A stretch of DNA of 64,000 nt from Solobacterium sp. (GCA_024693325.1 JAILLA010000108.1:1-64000), one strand, 5' to 3'; shown: positions 8,404-17,523, numbered from the stretch's first letter. The notes: generated by a model not told the origin, from the sequence alone. Made by a program: numbers and translations.

Positions 8404-9717
8404 ATGCTGAGTATCGCTATCGTTGCGGCAATCGCTGTCGCTATATATCTTGGATATAAAACAAAGATCAACACAGGTCTGTTCTGTATCGTATTTGCCT
8501 ACATCATCGGCTGCTTCGTAATGGGTCTGAAAACAAAAGAACTCATCGGTTTCTGGCCGACATCGACCATGTTCGTTATTCTCTCCGTATCGCTGTTCTA
8601 TAATTTCGCGGCGATCAACGGGACACTGGAAAAGCTTTCCGGCAGCCTGCTGTATGCCTGCCGTAAATTCCCCGGCCTTCTGCCGTATGCGCTGTTTGCG
8701 ACTGCAGTAATTCTTTCAGTCATGGGTGCAGCTTACTTTACGGTCCTTGCCTTCCTTGCCCCGATCACAATGCTGATATGTGAAGAATCAAAGATGGATA
8801 AGCTGACAGGGGCTGTCGCCATCAATGCAGGCGCGCTTGCCGGCGGAAACTTCCCGACTGCAGCTCTGGGTGTCGTATTCCGCGGACTGGTAGACAACGC
8901 TTATGAAGCAGCTCCCGGCCTGACTGCTCCGGATTCCTTCTCCATGATGATGAAGATCTGCGGCTTTGCGATCGTATTCTCACTGATCCTGATCACGATC
9001 ATGCGCTATGGTTTCAAGTCCAACCGGAATATCGGCAAGGGCGTGGAATTCCGCAAGCCTGAACCGTTCAATGAAAAACAGAAAAAGACACTTACACTGA
9101 TGCTGGTCATGATGGCAGTTGTCCTGATCTTCCCGCTCCTGAAGATCGTAATGCCTTCTTCCGCACTTATCGCAACGATCGGCAGTAAGATCGATGTTGG
9201 TCTTGTCGCGATCGTCTTCGCAGTCATTGCACTTCTTCTGGATCTTGCACCGCAGAAGGAAGCCATTGCCAGGATCCCCTGGAATACGATCATCATGATC
9301 GCCGGCGCAGGAATGCTGATCGCTGTCGCTGTCAAGGCAGGAACGATCGAAGCACTGTCCAACTGGATCGGTTCCAATGTACCGACACCGCTGATCCCGA
9401 TCGCATTCAGTTTCGTTGGTGCTATCATGAGCTTCTTCTCTTCCACGACAGGCGTTGTTGCACCGGCTCTGTTCCCGCTCATTCCGGGTCTTGCAGCATC
9501 CAGCGGCCTCAGCGCAATTGCACTGTTTGCCTGCACGGTACTTGGCGCTCAATCCAGCGCGATCAGCCCGTTCTCTTCGGGCGGCAGCCTGATCCTTGGC
9601 TCCTGCGGCAATGAAGAAGACCGTCAGACACTCTTCAACCGTCTGCTGATGACCGCTGTACCGATCAGCGTGATCAGCTGCGCAGTCTACAACTTCATCG
9701 TTGCAATGGTCTTATAA
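8404..9717 (+). CDS. MatC/SLC13-like membrane permease (dicarboxylate-type carrier)
   Basis: The 437-residue protein has about 11-12 transmembrane helices. The first 150 residues resemble the MatC N-terminal family, with the signature stretch around NAGALAGGNFPTAALG; the second half has the matching SSTTGVVAPALFPLIPG re-entrant loop of ion-transporter-superfamily carriers. It would import an organic acid at the inner membrane. AAGGAGAAAAATC precedes the ATG. Its position behind DUF6282 makes the two a likely import/catabolic pair. Confidence 0.8.
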   Translation: MLSIAIVAAIAVAIYLGYKTKINTGLFCIVFAYIIGCFVMGLKTKELIGFWPTSTMFVILSVSLFYNFAAINGTLEKLSGSLLYACRKFPGLLPYALFATAVILSVMGAAYFTVLAFLAPITMLICEESKMDKLTGAVAINAGALAGGNFPTAALGVVFRGLVDNAYEAAPGLTAPDSFSMMMKICGFAIVFSLILITIMRYGFKSNRNIGKGVEFRKPEPFNEKQKKTLTLMLVMMAVVLIFPLLKIVMPSSALIATIGSKIDVGLVAIVFAVIALLLDLAPQKEAIARIPWNTIIMIAGAGMLIAVAVKAGTIEALSNWIGSNVPTPLIPIAFSFVGAIMSFFSSTTGVVAPALFPLIPGLAASSGLSAIALFACTVLGAQSSAISPFSSGGSLILGSCGNEEDRQTLFNRLLMTAVPISVISCAVYNFIVAMVL

Positions 9718-9760
9718 CAGTCAATTCATAAACGAACATTATCAAACATTAAGCAGAAAG

Positions 9761-9790
9761 CACCGGTTTTCAGACAGCCGGTGTTTTTTA
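9761..9790 (+). terminator. Intrinsic terminator after the MatC-like gene
   Basis: CACCGG and CCGGTG form a perfect stem with a 12-base spacer and are followed by TTTTTTA. Confidence 0.85.
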
Positions 9791-9809
9791 CTTCCTTCAG
9801 GATGTGAAA

Positions 9810-9839
9810 TTGCTGAGAACTGTTCTTGTTTGATATACT
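9810..9839 (+). promoter_or_regulatory. Candidate sigma-70-type promoter for the GH32 gene
   Basis: TTGCTG and TATACT are spaced 18 bases apart, about 40 bases before the GH32 start and just after the preceding terminator. Confidence 0.5.
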
Positions 9840-9877
9840 TTTTCTAACAGATGTTTCATCTGGAGAGGAATCATAAT

Positions 9878-11359
9878 ATGCGTGAGTGGACGAGAGAAGA
9901 AAAATACCGCTATCTGAAGGATCCGCAGGAACTTTCAGAACTGTATCAGAAAGTCTCCTCTTCAGTCTGGCGGCAGTCTTATCATAATCAGGCTGTTACC
10001 GGGCTGATGAACGATCCCAACGGCTTTGTCTGGCACGATAACCGCTGGCACCTGTTTTATCAATGGTGCCCATGGGGTGCCGTACACGGTCTGAAGTACT
10101 GGTACCATATCGTGTCAAAGGACCTGGTGACATGGAAGAATCTCGGAATATGCCTGATACCGGACGAAGCAGACGGCTACGACAACAAAGGTGCGTATTC
10201 CGGTTCGGCAATGCCCATCGGCGACAAGATCTATCTCTACTATACAGGCAATCACCGTGATGAAAACTGGGTCCGCCGCGCCTATACATGTCTTGCCCGC
10301 CTCGGAAATGACGGATGGCCGGAAAAATATCCGCTGCCTTTATTCGGCCCGCATCCGGATTATACCGAGCATCAACGGGATCCGAAGATCATCAAGGCAC
10401 CTGATAAGGACCTATGGTATCTGCTCATCGGTGCTCAGACAAAGTCAAAAGACGGATGTGCGCTCGTATATGCATCGGATGACCTCCAGCATGGCTGGGA
10501 ATTCAAAGGGGAACTGAAAGTACCGGGCTATGAACATTTCGGTGACATGTGGGAATGTCCTTCGGTCGAACAGTTCGGCAATCAGGATGTCCTGCTGTTC
10601 TGTCCCCAGCATCTGACGCTTCCCGGAAGAGGAGGAAGCCGCAACCACAACGGCTATATTCTGGGAACAATGGACTGGGACACCCTGACATTTACGCCGG
10701 ACGGGCAGTTCCATGTACTGGACTTCGGATTTGATTCCTATGCGGCTGCCTGTGCGAATAACCTGCAGGAAGCAGATAGGGCGATCCTGATCGGCTGGAT
10801 GGGCGTACCGGATGTTTCCTATCCCACTGATGAGGAGGACTGGGCAGGCTGTCTGACCCTGCCAAGAGAACTGACAGTACGCGGCAGACGTCTGGTCCAA
10901 AGACCGTTGCCGGAGCTGAAAAAACTGCGTGATGAGAGGATCATCATGAAAGCCGGAGACGGCGGCTGTTATAAACTGCCGAAAGCTGCAGAGATCGAAC
11001 TGGACTGCAGACCGGGTGATGTAGAGCTTGATTTCTTTACCGACAGTGAAGGAAAAGGTGGCGTAACGATCCGTTATGACGAAGCAAAAAAAGAGATCGT
11101 TGTGGACCGTTCCGGCATGAAGCTGACATTTAATGAAGAGGAAGGTTTTTCCCGTACCCGTCCGCTGGAGGCAGGCCTGTATCATCTGCGTATCTTTGTC
11201 GACGCCAGTTCGATCGAGATCTTCGTGAATGACGGGGATGCTGTATTTACCTCCCGTGTCTTCCCGACAGAGGAAGAACATCATTTCCGTGTCAAAGGCG
11301 ATGTATTCCCGCGTCTTTGGACGCTGAAGCCGGCGGTGAGGGACCATTTCCTGATCTGA
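9878..11359 (+). CDS. GH32 glycoside hydrolase (sucrose/fructan hydrolase)
   Basis: About 493 residues with the full GH32 triad: nucleophile Asp46 in MNDPNGF, transition-state Asp168 in QRDPK and acid/base Glu226 in MWECPS. A five-bladed propeller is followed by the beta-sandwich with the VDASSIEIFVNDG signature. It has no signal peptide, so it acts in the cytoplasm on sucrose, sucrose-6-phosphate or short fructans. GGAGAGG before the ATG at 9878 fixes the start. No sugar transporter is adjacent, so the gene stands alone between terminators; substrate choice is not decided. Confidence 0.9.
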   Translation: MREWTREEKYRYLKDPQELSELYQKVSSSVWRQSYHNQAVTGLMNDPNGFVWHDNRWHLFYQWCPWGAVHGLKYWYHIVSKDLVTWKNLGICLIPDEADGYDNKGAYSGSAMPIGDKIYLYYTGNHRDENWVRRAYTCLARLGNDGWPEKYPLPLFGPHPDYTEHQRDPKIIKAPDKDLWYLLIGAQTKSKDGCALVYASDDLQHGWEFKGELKVPGYEHFGDMWECPSVEQFGNQDVLLFCPQHLTLPGRGGSRNHNGYILGTMDWDTLTFTPDGQFHVLDFGFDSYAAACANNLQEADRAILIGWMGVPDVSYPTDEEDWAGCLTLPRELTVRGRRLVQRPLPELKKLRDERIIMKAGDGGCYKLPKAAEIELDCRPGDVELDFFTDSEGKGGVTIRYDEAKKEIVVDRSGMKLTFNEEEGFSRTRPLEAGLYHLRIFVDASSIEIFVNDGDAVFTSRVFPTEEEHHFRVKGDVFPRLWTLKPAVRDHFLI

Positions 11360-11360
11360 C

Positions 11361-11401
11361 AAAAAAAGCGATGGTGACCGATATTGATCACCATCGTTTT
11401 T
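11361..11401. terminator. Bidirectional terminator between GH32 and XRE genes
   Basis: GCGATGGTGA and TCACCATCG form the stem with A-rich and T-rich flanks on both sides, so it can serve both converging genes. Confidence 0.8.
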
Positions 11402-12368
11402 AAGCACGTTTCTTCTGTTTATGCATGCCGTACAGGGCAAGGAACAGCAGGTACAGCAGGATCGTCAGGATCATGATCCCGCTCAGATAATATGGTGCGT
11501 TGTAAACCTGCCCATATCTGCCGGCCAGTACCAGCAGAAGGCTGATCGTAAAACAGAATGGCAGGGCAGTGAGTTTCAGGATGGTTTCCCTGTACCGGGT
11601 CCGGCGCATCAGGAATAATGCGGCAAGGCCGGTCAATGTGAAGCCGGCGCCGAATACTGTCCATGCGTTGTATACGAGCCTTGGCAGAGTCCAGACACCA
11701 TCGTACGGATTCTTTCCGTCAGGTGTATACAGGAGTCTGTCTCCGTTCTGGCCGGGATAATACCATACTTCATTCAGATCATCTTTGTTTCCTAACAGGA
11801 TCATCTGGCTCTTTGCCCGCCCGGTGAGCCGGTCAAAAAGAGTTTCATAACAGCTCAGAAAGGTCTGATCGCCGCTGTCCGGGAAATTGACTTTGTCCAT
11901 GTTCCATCCTGAGACCGGCTGGTTGATGATCGCGATCACCCGTCCGTCGGATAGGACCTCCGCTTTCAGCGCGTCACCGGGATCCTCAATATAGATCGGA
12001 CAGTTCAGGTGCACGACTGCCAGAACGAACAGGATCAGGCTGACCAGGAAACCGGTCAGGATGTTCCTGGTCGTTCTTTTATGAAGCAGTTCTTTTGCCA
12101 GGGTCAAACTGTCGTCTGCCAGAAGCCGGACGTCCTCCCCGCTGAGGGCAGACGGGATACGTTCTCCTTTCAGGATCTCTGCCGTACTGATGTCCAGAGC
12201 AGCAGCGATATCCTCCAGGCTGCTGATATCCGGGAAGCCCCGGCCTGTCTCCCAGCGTGAGACAGCCTTATCGGATACCTTCAGCATATCCGCAAGCTGT
12301 TTCTGGGTAAGATTCTTTTCTTTCCGCAGGTCTGCAATGAACCTGCCTGTTTTTTCTTGATCGATCAT
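11400..12368 (-). CDS. XRE-family regulator with C-terminal membrane domain
   Basis: The first 65 residues form an XRE helix-turn-helix (LTQKQLADMLKVSDKAVSRWETGRGFPDISSL). The remainder has a membrane segment near residue 110 (ILTGFLVSLILFVLAVVHL), an extracytoplasmic stretch of about 100 residues and three further helices. It is a membrane-tethered regulator whose outer segment may sense a signal. GCAGGAGGAATT before the ATG at 12368 fixes the start. It has no obvious partner: it converges on GH32 and diverges from the M28 peptidase, which it might control. About 322 residues. Confidence 0.8.
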   Translation of the reverse strand: MIDQEKTGRFIADLRKEKNLTQKQLADMLKVSDKAVSRWETGRGFPDISSLEDIAAALDISTAEILKGERIPSALSGEDVRLLADDSLTLAKELLHKRTTRNILTGFLVSLILFVLAVVHLNCPIYIEDPGDALKAEVLSDGRVIAIINQPVSGWNMDKVNFPDSGDQTFLSCYETLFDRLTGRAKSQMILLGNKDDLNEVWYYPGQNGDRLLYTPDGKNPYDGVWTLPRLVYNAWTVFGAGFTLTGLAALFLMRRTRYRETILKLTALPFCFTISLLLVLAGRYGQVYNAPYYLSGIMILTILLYLLFLALYGMHKQKKRA

Positions 12369-12525
12369 AATTCCTCCTGCTTTCAAGGTAGGACGAGCAC
12401 GCTGCACAGTCACCCTATGAAACGTAGAGTGCATGGTTTGGACTGTTTTTCAGGTATATGCAGGCTCGAATCACCTGCTTTGGTATGTTCTGTTTCCGTA
12501 TAAAGAGTTTTTTACTCTCATACGT

Positions 12526-12531
12526 TATAAT
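12526..12531 (+). promoter_or_regulatory. Candidate -10 element for the M28 peptidase gene
   Basis: A perfect TATAAT lies 29 bases before the start codon; no convincing -35 box is seen at 16-18 bases. Confidence 0.4.
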
Positions 12532-12559
12532 ACATTCAGGAAAAGAGGGTTTTGCAAGT

Positions 12560-13849
12560 ATGAATAAAGAAAGAGCTTGGAATCTGCTGAAAGAGATCAG
12601 TTTTGTACGTGTATCCGGTACAGCAGAGGAAAAGAGAGCGGCAGAGATCTTCCTGAAAGCCGCTCAGGATGCCGGAGTGGATGCAGTTATTGAAGAGTTT
12701 GAGACAGAAAATGCAAAGGTATATGAAGCATCCCTGGAAGTGCTGGAGCCGGAATATAGGAAATACCCGGTGATCGGTATCGGAAAAACAGCAGCCACTG
12801 CGGATGAAGGTGTCTGCGGCGGATTCAAATATATTGAAAATGGTTTGGACGCAAACCTGACGGATATTGCCGGAAAGATCGTCTTGGTACAGGGCAGGGT
12901 TATGCCGGAACTGGCAAAGAAACTGAAGGAGAAGGGGGCACTTGCTTATATCCTTTTGGCCGGAAATATCTATGAAGAAGACAGTATCCGCAATGAACTG
13001 CGGCCGACCAACGCCTTTGGAACTTCTCATGAGATCCCGGGTGTTAAGCTCCATATGTGTGACGGAGAGGAGCTCGTACGTTCGCGCCCGGAAAAGGTCA
13101 GGGTCATCCTGAAGACGGAAGAAGTGAAACAGCCTTCCTGGAACGTTGTTGCGACGATCGAAGGGACCGATCTGAAAAATGAAGTCCTTGTTTACAGTGC
13201 GCATTATGATTCCGTTCCTTATTCCCCGGGATCCTGGGACAACGGGACCGGCTCGGTAACGGTATGGGAACTGATGCATTACTTCAAAGAACACAGACCG
13301 AGAAGGACGATCCGGTTCCTGCTGTGCGGAAGTGAAGAGATCGGTCTGGTCGGTTCGAAAAAGTACTGTGAAGCACATCAGGAAGAACTGAAGGATGTCA
13401 TCTTCAATATCAATTTTGATATGACAGGAGTCACGCTTGGCTACGAACATGTACGCTGCTCATGCAGTGAGGATACGATGCATGCCATTGAGCATCTGGC
13501 AAAGGTGGAAGGCTTCCCGCTTGACGCGAAGCTAGGTATGTATTCCTCTGACTCCAGCAGCTTTGCGGAAGCAGGTGTTCCTGCATGTACATTTGCAAGA
13601 CTTGCCCCGCGCGGCGGTGCTGAGATCCATAACCATCACGATACGATGGACCGGCTGGATCCCGATTCCTTTATGACCACACTCTGCTTCACGGCAAAAC
13701 TCGGTGAGCAGATCGCCAATGCGGCAGTGAACCCCATTCCCCGTAAGTTCGCCCAGAAAGTGACTGAGGAGATGGAGGAACGGGCAAAGATGCGCGGAAC
13801 CGACAAAAAAGATAAAACTGCTGACAAACAGGAAGAGAAGAAGGACTAA
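12560..13849 (+). CDS. M28-family zinc aminopeptidase with PA domain
   Basis: About 429 residues. The zinc ligands of M28 peptidases are present: His215 and nearby Asp in SAHYDS, Asp227 in SWDNGTGS, the catalytic Glu pair in GSEEIGLVGS (259-260), Asp287 in NFDMTG and a late His in IHNHHDT. Residues about 60-190 form the inserted PA-like domain. There is no signal peptide at the chosen start (GAGGG upstream), so it would cleave peptides in the cytoplasm; the frame stays open upstream but that stretch does not look coding. The C-terminus is a charged lysine-rich tail of about 25 residues. Monocistronic, with a terminator at 13896-13925. Confidence 0.85.
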   Translation: MNKERAWNLLKEISFVRVSGTAEEKRAAEIFLKAAQDAGVDAVIEEFETENAKVYEASLEVLEPEYRKYPVIGIGKTAATADEGVCGGFKYIENGLDANLTDIAGKIVLVQGRVMPELAKKLKEKGALAYILLAGNIYEEDSIRNELRPTNAFGTSHEIPGVKLHMCDGEELVRSRPEKVRVILKTEEVKQPSWNVVATIEGTDLKNEVLVYSAHYDSVPYSPGSWDNGTGSVTVWELMHYFKEHRPRRTIRFLLCGSEEIGLVGSKKYCEAHQEELKDVIFNINFDMTGVTLGYEHVRCSCSEDTMHAIEHLAKVEGFPLDAKLGMYSSDSSSFAEAGVPACTFARLAPRGGAEIHNHHDTMDRLDPDSFMTTLCFTAKLGEQIANAAVNPIPRKFAQKVTEEMEERAKMRGTDKKDKTADKQEEKKD

Positions 13850-13895
13850 GTACAAACTTCTTAATCAGCCGCAATCAGCATCAGACATCAAATAC

Positions 13896-13925
13896 AGACC
13901 TTGCATGTATAATGTGAGGTCTTTT
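13896..13925 (+). terminator. Intrinsic terminator after the M28 peptidase gene
   Basis: AGACCT and AGGTCT pair, extended inward by CAT/ATG, and are followed by TTTT. Confidence 0.65.
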
Positions 13926-13993
13926 CATACACTGCAGTTCTGTATTGCTGCATGATCGATTATGAAAAGATGGTGAAATAATTCACAGAATAC

Positions 13994-14022
13994 TGTACTC
14001 TTTGCGGATAGTACGTTATACT
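13994..14022 (+). promoter_or_regulatory. Candidate promoter of the riboswitch-ABC operon
   Basis: TATACT at 14017-14022 lies 17 bases after the weak -35 TGTACT, and about six bases before the aptamer begins. Confidence 0.4.
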
Positions 14023-14027
14023 GGAAC

Positions 14028-14176
14028 CACATTGAGGGAGTAACCGGTGATGAACCGGACAGACCGTCAGCACGGCGAAAGCCCGGTCTGTTCTGAAAGG
14101 TGAGACTCATGCACGGAGCTGTGCATGGGGATCGTGAATAGAAAATCCTGTGCAGCTGCTCCGCTGCACTTTTTTA
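14028..14176 (+). promoter_or_regulatory. yybP-ykoY-type (manganese) riboswitch with expression-platform terminator
   Basis: The leader holds the two conserved halves of the yybP-ykoY aptamer: GAGGGAGTAACC on the 5' side and GGTGAGACTC on the 3' side, closed by a CAT(T)GAG/CTCATG stem. Between them are a CCGG/CCGG hairpin and a long stem ACAGACCG...CGGTCTGT whose loop has the CGUCA motif that contacts the metal site. A perfect hairpin CATGCAC/GTGCATG (14108-14126) and then a terminator, GTGCAGC/GCTGCAC plus six T (14150-14175), follow. The class binds Mn2+ and usually turns genes on when it is high. It lies directly before an ABC ATPase. The call rests on pattern matching by eye; a covariance search would settle it. 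Confidence 0.72.
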
Positions 14177-14189
14177 CAGGAGAAGTATT

Positions 14190-14924
14190 ATGCTGAAAGT
14201 AAACCACATGACAAAACACTACGGCAGAACAGCTGCCTGTTCTGATCTGACATTCACGCTGGATCAGGGCAGTGTCACAGTGCTTCTGGGGCCAAACGGA
14301 GCGGGAAAAAGCACATTGATGAAATCTGTGATCGGTCTGCTCAGGTTTGAAGGGGAGATAACCGTGAACGGTTTCTCTCCGGATCAGCCTGAAGCACGCA
14401 GGCTGCTCGGATATATCCCGGAGCTTCCCGCGCTCTATCCGAATCTGACCGTATGGGAACATATGGAATTCCTTGCCAGGGCATACCGCCTGAAGGATTA
14501 TAAAGAGCGCAGTGAAGCGCTTCTGAAACGTTTTGAACTGTATGAGCACAGAAAGAAGTTCGGGGATGAGCTTTCAAAAGGTATGCAGCAGAAGCTGAAT
14601 ATCTGCCTGGGCCTCCTGAGTGAACCGGAGGTGCTGCTTCTGGATGAACCTATGATCGGTCTGGATCCCCACGCCATCAAGGAAGTCCGCAGTATGATCC
14701 ATGAACAGAGGGATCTGGGGAAAACCATGCTGATAAGTACACATATCATTGACAGTGTGTCTGATTTCTTTGATCGTGCACTGATCATGCAGAAAGGCGT
14801 GATCAAGGCGGATGTGACCAGGGAACAGCTGGAAGAAAACGGACAGACCCTCGAAGAACTGTTCTTTGCCGTGACCGAAGGGATCGGCAGGGATGAAGTC
14901 AGCGGGGAGGAATTCGCAAAATGA
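14190..14924 (+). CDS. ABC transporter ATP-binding protein
   Basis: The 244-residue ATPase has Walker A GPNGAGKST (34-42), a signature LSKGMQ (128-133, a variant of LSGGQ), and Walker B LLLDEP (149-154). It belongs to the CcmA/YhaQ-like drug-exporter ATPases. AGGAGAAG after the riboswitch terminator sets the start. Its stop overlaps the start of the next gene by four bases (ATGA), so the ATPase and permease are translationally coupled. With the permease it would form an exporter; the riboswitch suggests expression in response to manganese. Confidence 0.9.
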   Translation: MLKVNHMTKHYGRTAACSDLTFTLDQGSVTVLLGPNGAGKSTLMKSVIGLLRFEGEITVNGFSPDQPEARRLLGYIPELPALYPNLTVWEHMEFLARAYRLKDYKERSEALLKRFELYEHRKKFGDELSKGMQQKLNICLGLLSEPEVLLLDEPMIGLDPHAIKEVRSMIHEQRDLGKTMLISTHIIDSVSDFFDRALIMQKGVIKADVTREQLEENGQTLEELFFAVTEGIGRDEVSGEEFAK

Positions 14925-17482
14925 AACTGTTTCTGTATTACAGTCTGCATGCCTTCATAAACCAGCTGAGAAAAATCTTTAAAACATGGGTGCTGGTGCT
15001 GATCCTTGCCTGCGGACTGATCGGCGGACTGATCGGATACGGCGCGGCGACACTTGTAGAGATTTCGGAAGAAACATATGCGGAAGTTCCGCAGGAAAGC
15101 ACTGCCGATCTCATACAGGAACTGCCGGAAGGAATTACGGTCGGAGATATTACGGAACTGGCTGCCGGTGCTGTGATCGCAGGTGTGCTCCTGTTTGAGA
15201 TAGCCACCGCCCAGAAAAACGGCGCTTCGCTGTTTCTGCCGGCGGATGCCGCACTGCTGTTCCCGTCTCCCATGAGGCCGCAGTCGGTACTGATGTTCCG
15301 TATCGCGACACAGCTGGCGACAGCCCTTGCCGGAAGTATCTACATGCTGTTTCAGCTGCCGAACCTGGTGCTGAATGTCGGTATGTCGGTACCGGGAGCG
15401 CTGTCCCTGATCCTTGCATGGGCTTTTCTGATCATGACCGGCAAGCTGTTTCAGCTGCTGATCTATCTGCTGTCTTACCGCAGCGGATTTGTAAAAAAAC
15501 ATACCGTGAACGCAGTGGCTGTGTTTACTGCCGGATGCGCGCTTCTGTTCGGCATGTATTATCTGCGCAGTTCGAAAGACCTGCTTTCTGCGGCAGTTGG
15601 TTTCTTCAATGCGCCGGCATCGTACTACATACCGGCATTCGGCTGGATGAAGGGAATGGTACGTGCGGCGCAGGAAGGAAATATGCTGCGAACACTTCTG
15701 TTCATCCTTGCCCAGACGGTGTTCTGTATCCTTATGGTTCTGGCGATCTACGGCATGAAAGCTGACTTCTATGAAGATGCACTGAAGAAGACCGAAGAGA
15801 CGGCAGCCAGACTGGAAGAGGCGACCGAAGGCAGGGTCCGTACTAGGAAACGCAAAGAAACGAAACGTATGGTGTCTGATCGCAGAATGCGCGGAAACGG
15901 TGCTTCAGTGTATTTCTTCAAGACACTGCATATACGCTTCCGTGACATCAGGAAGGGCATTTTGTCAAAGACTGCGCTCACATATCTGCTGTGTGCCGGA
16001 GGAATGTCTGCATTTGTCAGACTTGTTCTTCAGAAGGATTCGCTTCTGCCGGCTGTGCTGGTACTGGGAGTTCTCGTGTTCTACCGGTCTCTTGGAAATC
16101 CGATGAATGATGACGCGGCGAAACCATTCTTTGTACTGATACCGGAAAGCGCCTGGAAAAAACTGTTTTATTCCACTGCAGGAGGATGTGTCTGCTGTCT
16201 TCTGGATCTGCTGCCGTCATTGATCTTCTGTACGATATTTCTGAAGGCGGATCCGATTGAGGCGCTGGCCTGGATCCCGGTACTTGTATCGGTCGATTAT
16301 TACGCAACATCCGCCAGAACATTCCTGGATCTTTCACTCCCGGAATCACTTTCCAAAAATATCCGGCAGACGCTTCTGATCCTGTTCCTGTATTTCGGAC
16401 TGCTTCCGGATATTGCGGTCATTGCGATGGGATATGCATACAACAAGGTAGGAAGAGCCGGAATGGCAGTCGCTTTGCTGAATGTGTTCTTTGGCAGTCT
16501 GTTCTTCGGACTTGCCGGAATGTACCGTGACCCGGTACAGGGCAGACAGGTCAGGCTCACCTGCAGCAGGGGAAGTCAGGATGACGCAAAACAGATCTTC
16601 AGCAGACTCGGTTTCTCTCTGAGCGCGCTGCTGGCTTCCAGTGTGATCCTGCAGCTTCTGGCTTCAAAACTGCAGACGGAAAATGTATTTCTCCAATGGA
16701 GTCTGGTATTCCTGCCGATCTGGGTCAGCGGATTATTGCTGCTGCCGGCTGCCAGGGCGGTACCGTCATCCGGGAGTACATCCGTAAGGCTTAACGTACG
16801 GGACGCTGTTGACAGCTTCCTGATCAGCCTGTTCCTGATGTATTCAGCCAATGTATTCGGACTGCTTGTAACCAATGCGCTGAACCGCTTCCTGCATATT
16901 GTCTCCCAGAATAATGTACAGTCATTGCTGATGGAAGATAATATCCCGCTGAAACTGCTGTTTGCTGTGATCCTTGGACCGTTGTTTGAAGAGACGGTAT
17001 TCCGGAAATTCCTGATCGACAGGACAAAGCGGTTCGGCGGCAGGACGGCAGTCATTCTCAGTGCTGTAGCATTCGGCCTGTTCCATGGCAATCTGAACCA
17101 GTTCTTCTATGCGACGATGCTGGGATTGATATTCGGATATGTATATCTGAATACCGGCAGGCTCAGATATACGATCATCCTGCACATGCTGATCAACTTC
17201 ATGGGAGGCATTATCGCTCCGTATCTGGTAACTCATATGCCGGACTTTATATCCGATAACGTATCACTGAAGCTGATCCTGGGAGGTGCGTATTTCCTGA
17301 TCCTGTTTGCGGCATATCTGCTGGGGTTTGTACGCCTGTGCATCAGGGCGAGAACTGTCAGATTTGATACACAGTCGGATGAACTGGTTCTGCGTGAGGG
17401 CAGAAGGGCATCCTGGATGAATCCCGGTATGATCACGTTCACCGTGATGTGCATCGGAATGTTTGTTGTATCGATGATCTGA
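14921..17482 (+). CDS. ABC exporter permease fused to a CPBP intramembrane protease
   Basis: The 853-residue membrane protein has two parts. Residues 1 to about 540 form a polytopic permease like the putative ABC exporter family (PF16962), with a charged loop near 290-320. Residues about 560-853 form a CPBP (CAAX protease and bacteriocin-processing) domain with all three motifs: EETVFR (Glu690, Glu691), FGLFH (His722) and HMLIN (His755, Asn759). CPBP proteases cleave within or near the membrane, and some act in peptide maturation or immunity. Fusion to the permease suggests that cargo is cleaved during export or that the protease guards the exporter. Start overlaps the ATPase gene. No small substrate gene was seen beside it. 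Confidence 0.8.
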   Translation: MKLFLYYSLHAFINQLRKIFKTWVLVLILACGLIGGLIGYGAATLVEISEETYAEVPQESTADLIQELPEGITVGDITELAAGAVIAGVLLFEIATAQKNGASLFLPADAALLFPSPMRPQSVLMFRIATQLATALAGSIYMLFQLPNLVLNVGMSVPGALSLILAWAFLIMTGKLFQLLIYLLSYRSGFVKKHTVNAVAVFTAGCALLFGMYYLRSSKDLLSAAVGFFNAPASYYIPAFGWMKGMVRAAQEGNMLRTLLFILAQTVFCILMVLAIYGMKADFYEDALKKTEETAARLEEATEGRVRTRKRKETKRMVSDRRMRGNGASVYFFKTLHIRFRDIRKGILSKTALTYLLCAGGMSAFVRLVLQKDSLLPAVLVLGVLVFYRSLGNPMNDDAAKPFFVLIPESAWKKLFYSTAGGCVCCLLDLLPSLIFCTIFLKADPIEALAWIPVLVSVDYYATSARTFLDLSLPESLSKNIRQTLLILFLYFGLLPDIAVIAMGYAYNKVGRAGMAVALLNVFFGSLFFGLAGMYRDPVQGRQVRLTCSRGSQDDAKQIFSRLGFSLSALLASSVILQLLASKLQTENVFLQWSLVFLPIWVSGLLLLPAARAVPSSGSTSVRLNVRDAVDSFLISLFLMYSANVFGLLVTNALNRFLHIVSQNNVQSLLMEDNIPLKLLFAVILGPLFEETVFRKFLIDRTKRFGGRTAVILSAVAFGLFHGNLNQFFYATMLGLIFGYVYLNTGRLRYTIILHMLINFMGGIIAPYLVTHMPDFISDNVSLKLILGGAYFLILFAAYLLGFVRLCIRARTVRFDTQSDELVLREGRRASWMNPGMITFTVMCIGMFVVSMI

Positions 17483-17496
17483 ATAAAATCATACTG

Positions 17497-17523
17497 AGGA
17501 GGACCGTGAGGTTCTCCTTTTTG
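17497..17523 (+). terminator. Intrinsic terminator after the ABC-CPBP operon
   Basis: AGGAGGACC and GGTTCTCCT pair through one G-U, with a GTGA tetraloop, and are followed by TTTTT. Confidence 0.8.

Noticed and set aside
10445-11440. Minus-strand open frame of 331 codons
   Set aside because: It is antisense to GH32 and crosses the bidirectional terminator.
14108-14126. Perfect hairpin CATGCAC/GTGCATG taken as a separate terminator
   Set aside because: No T run follows; it fits better as part of the riboswitch expression platform.
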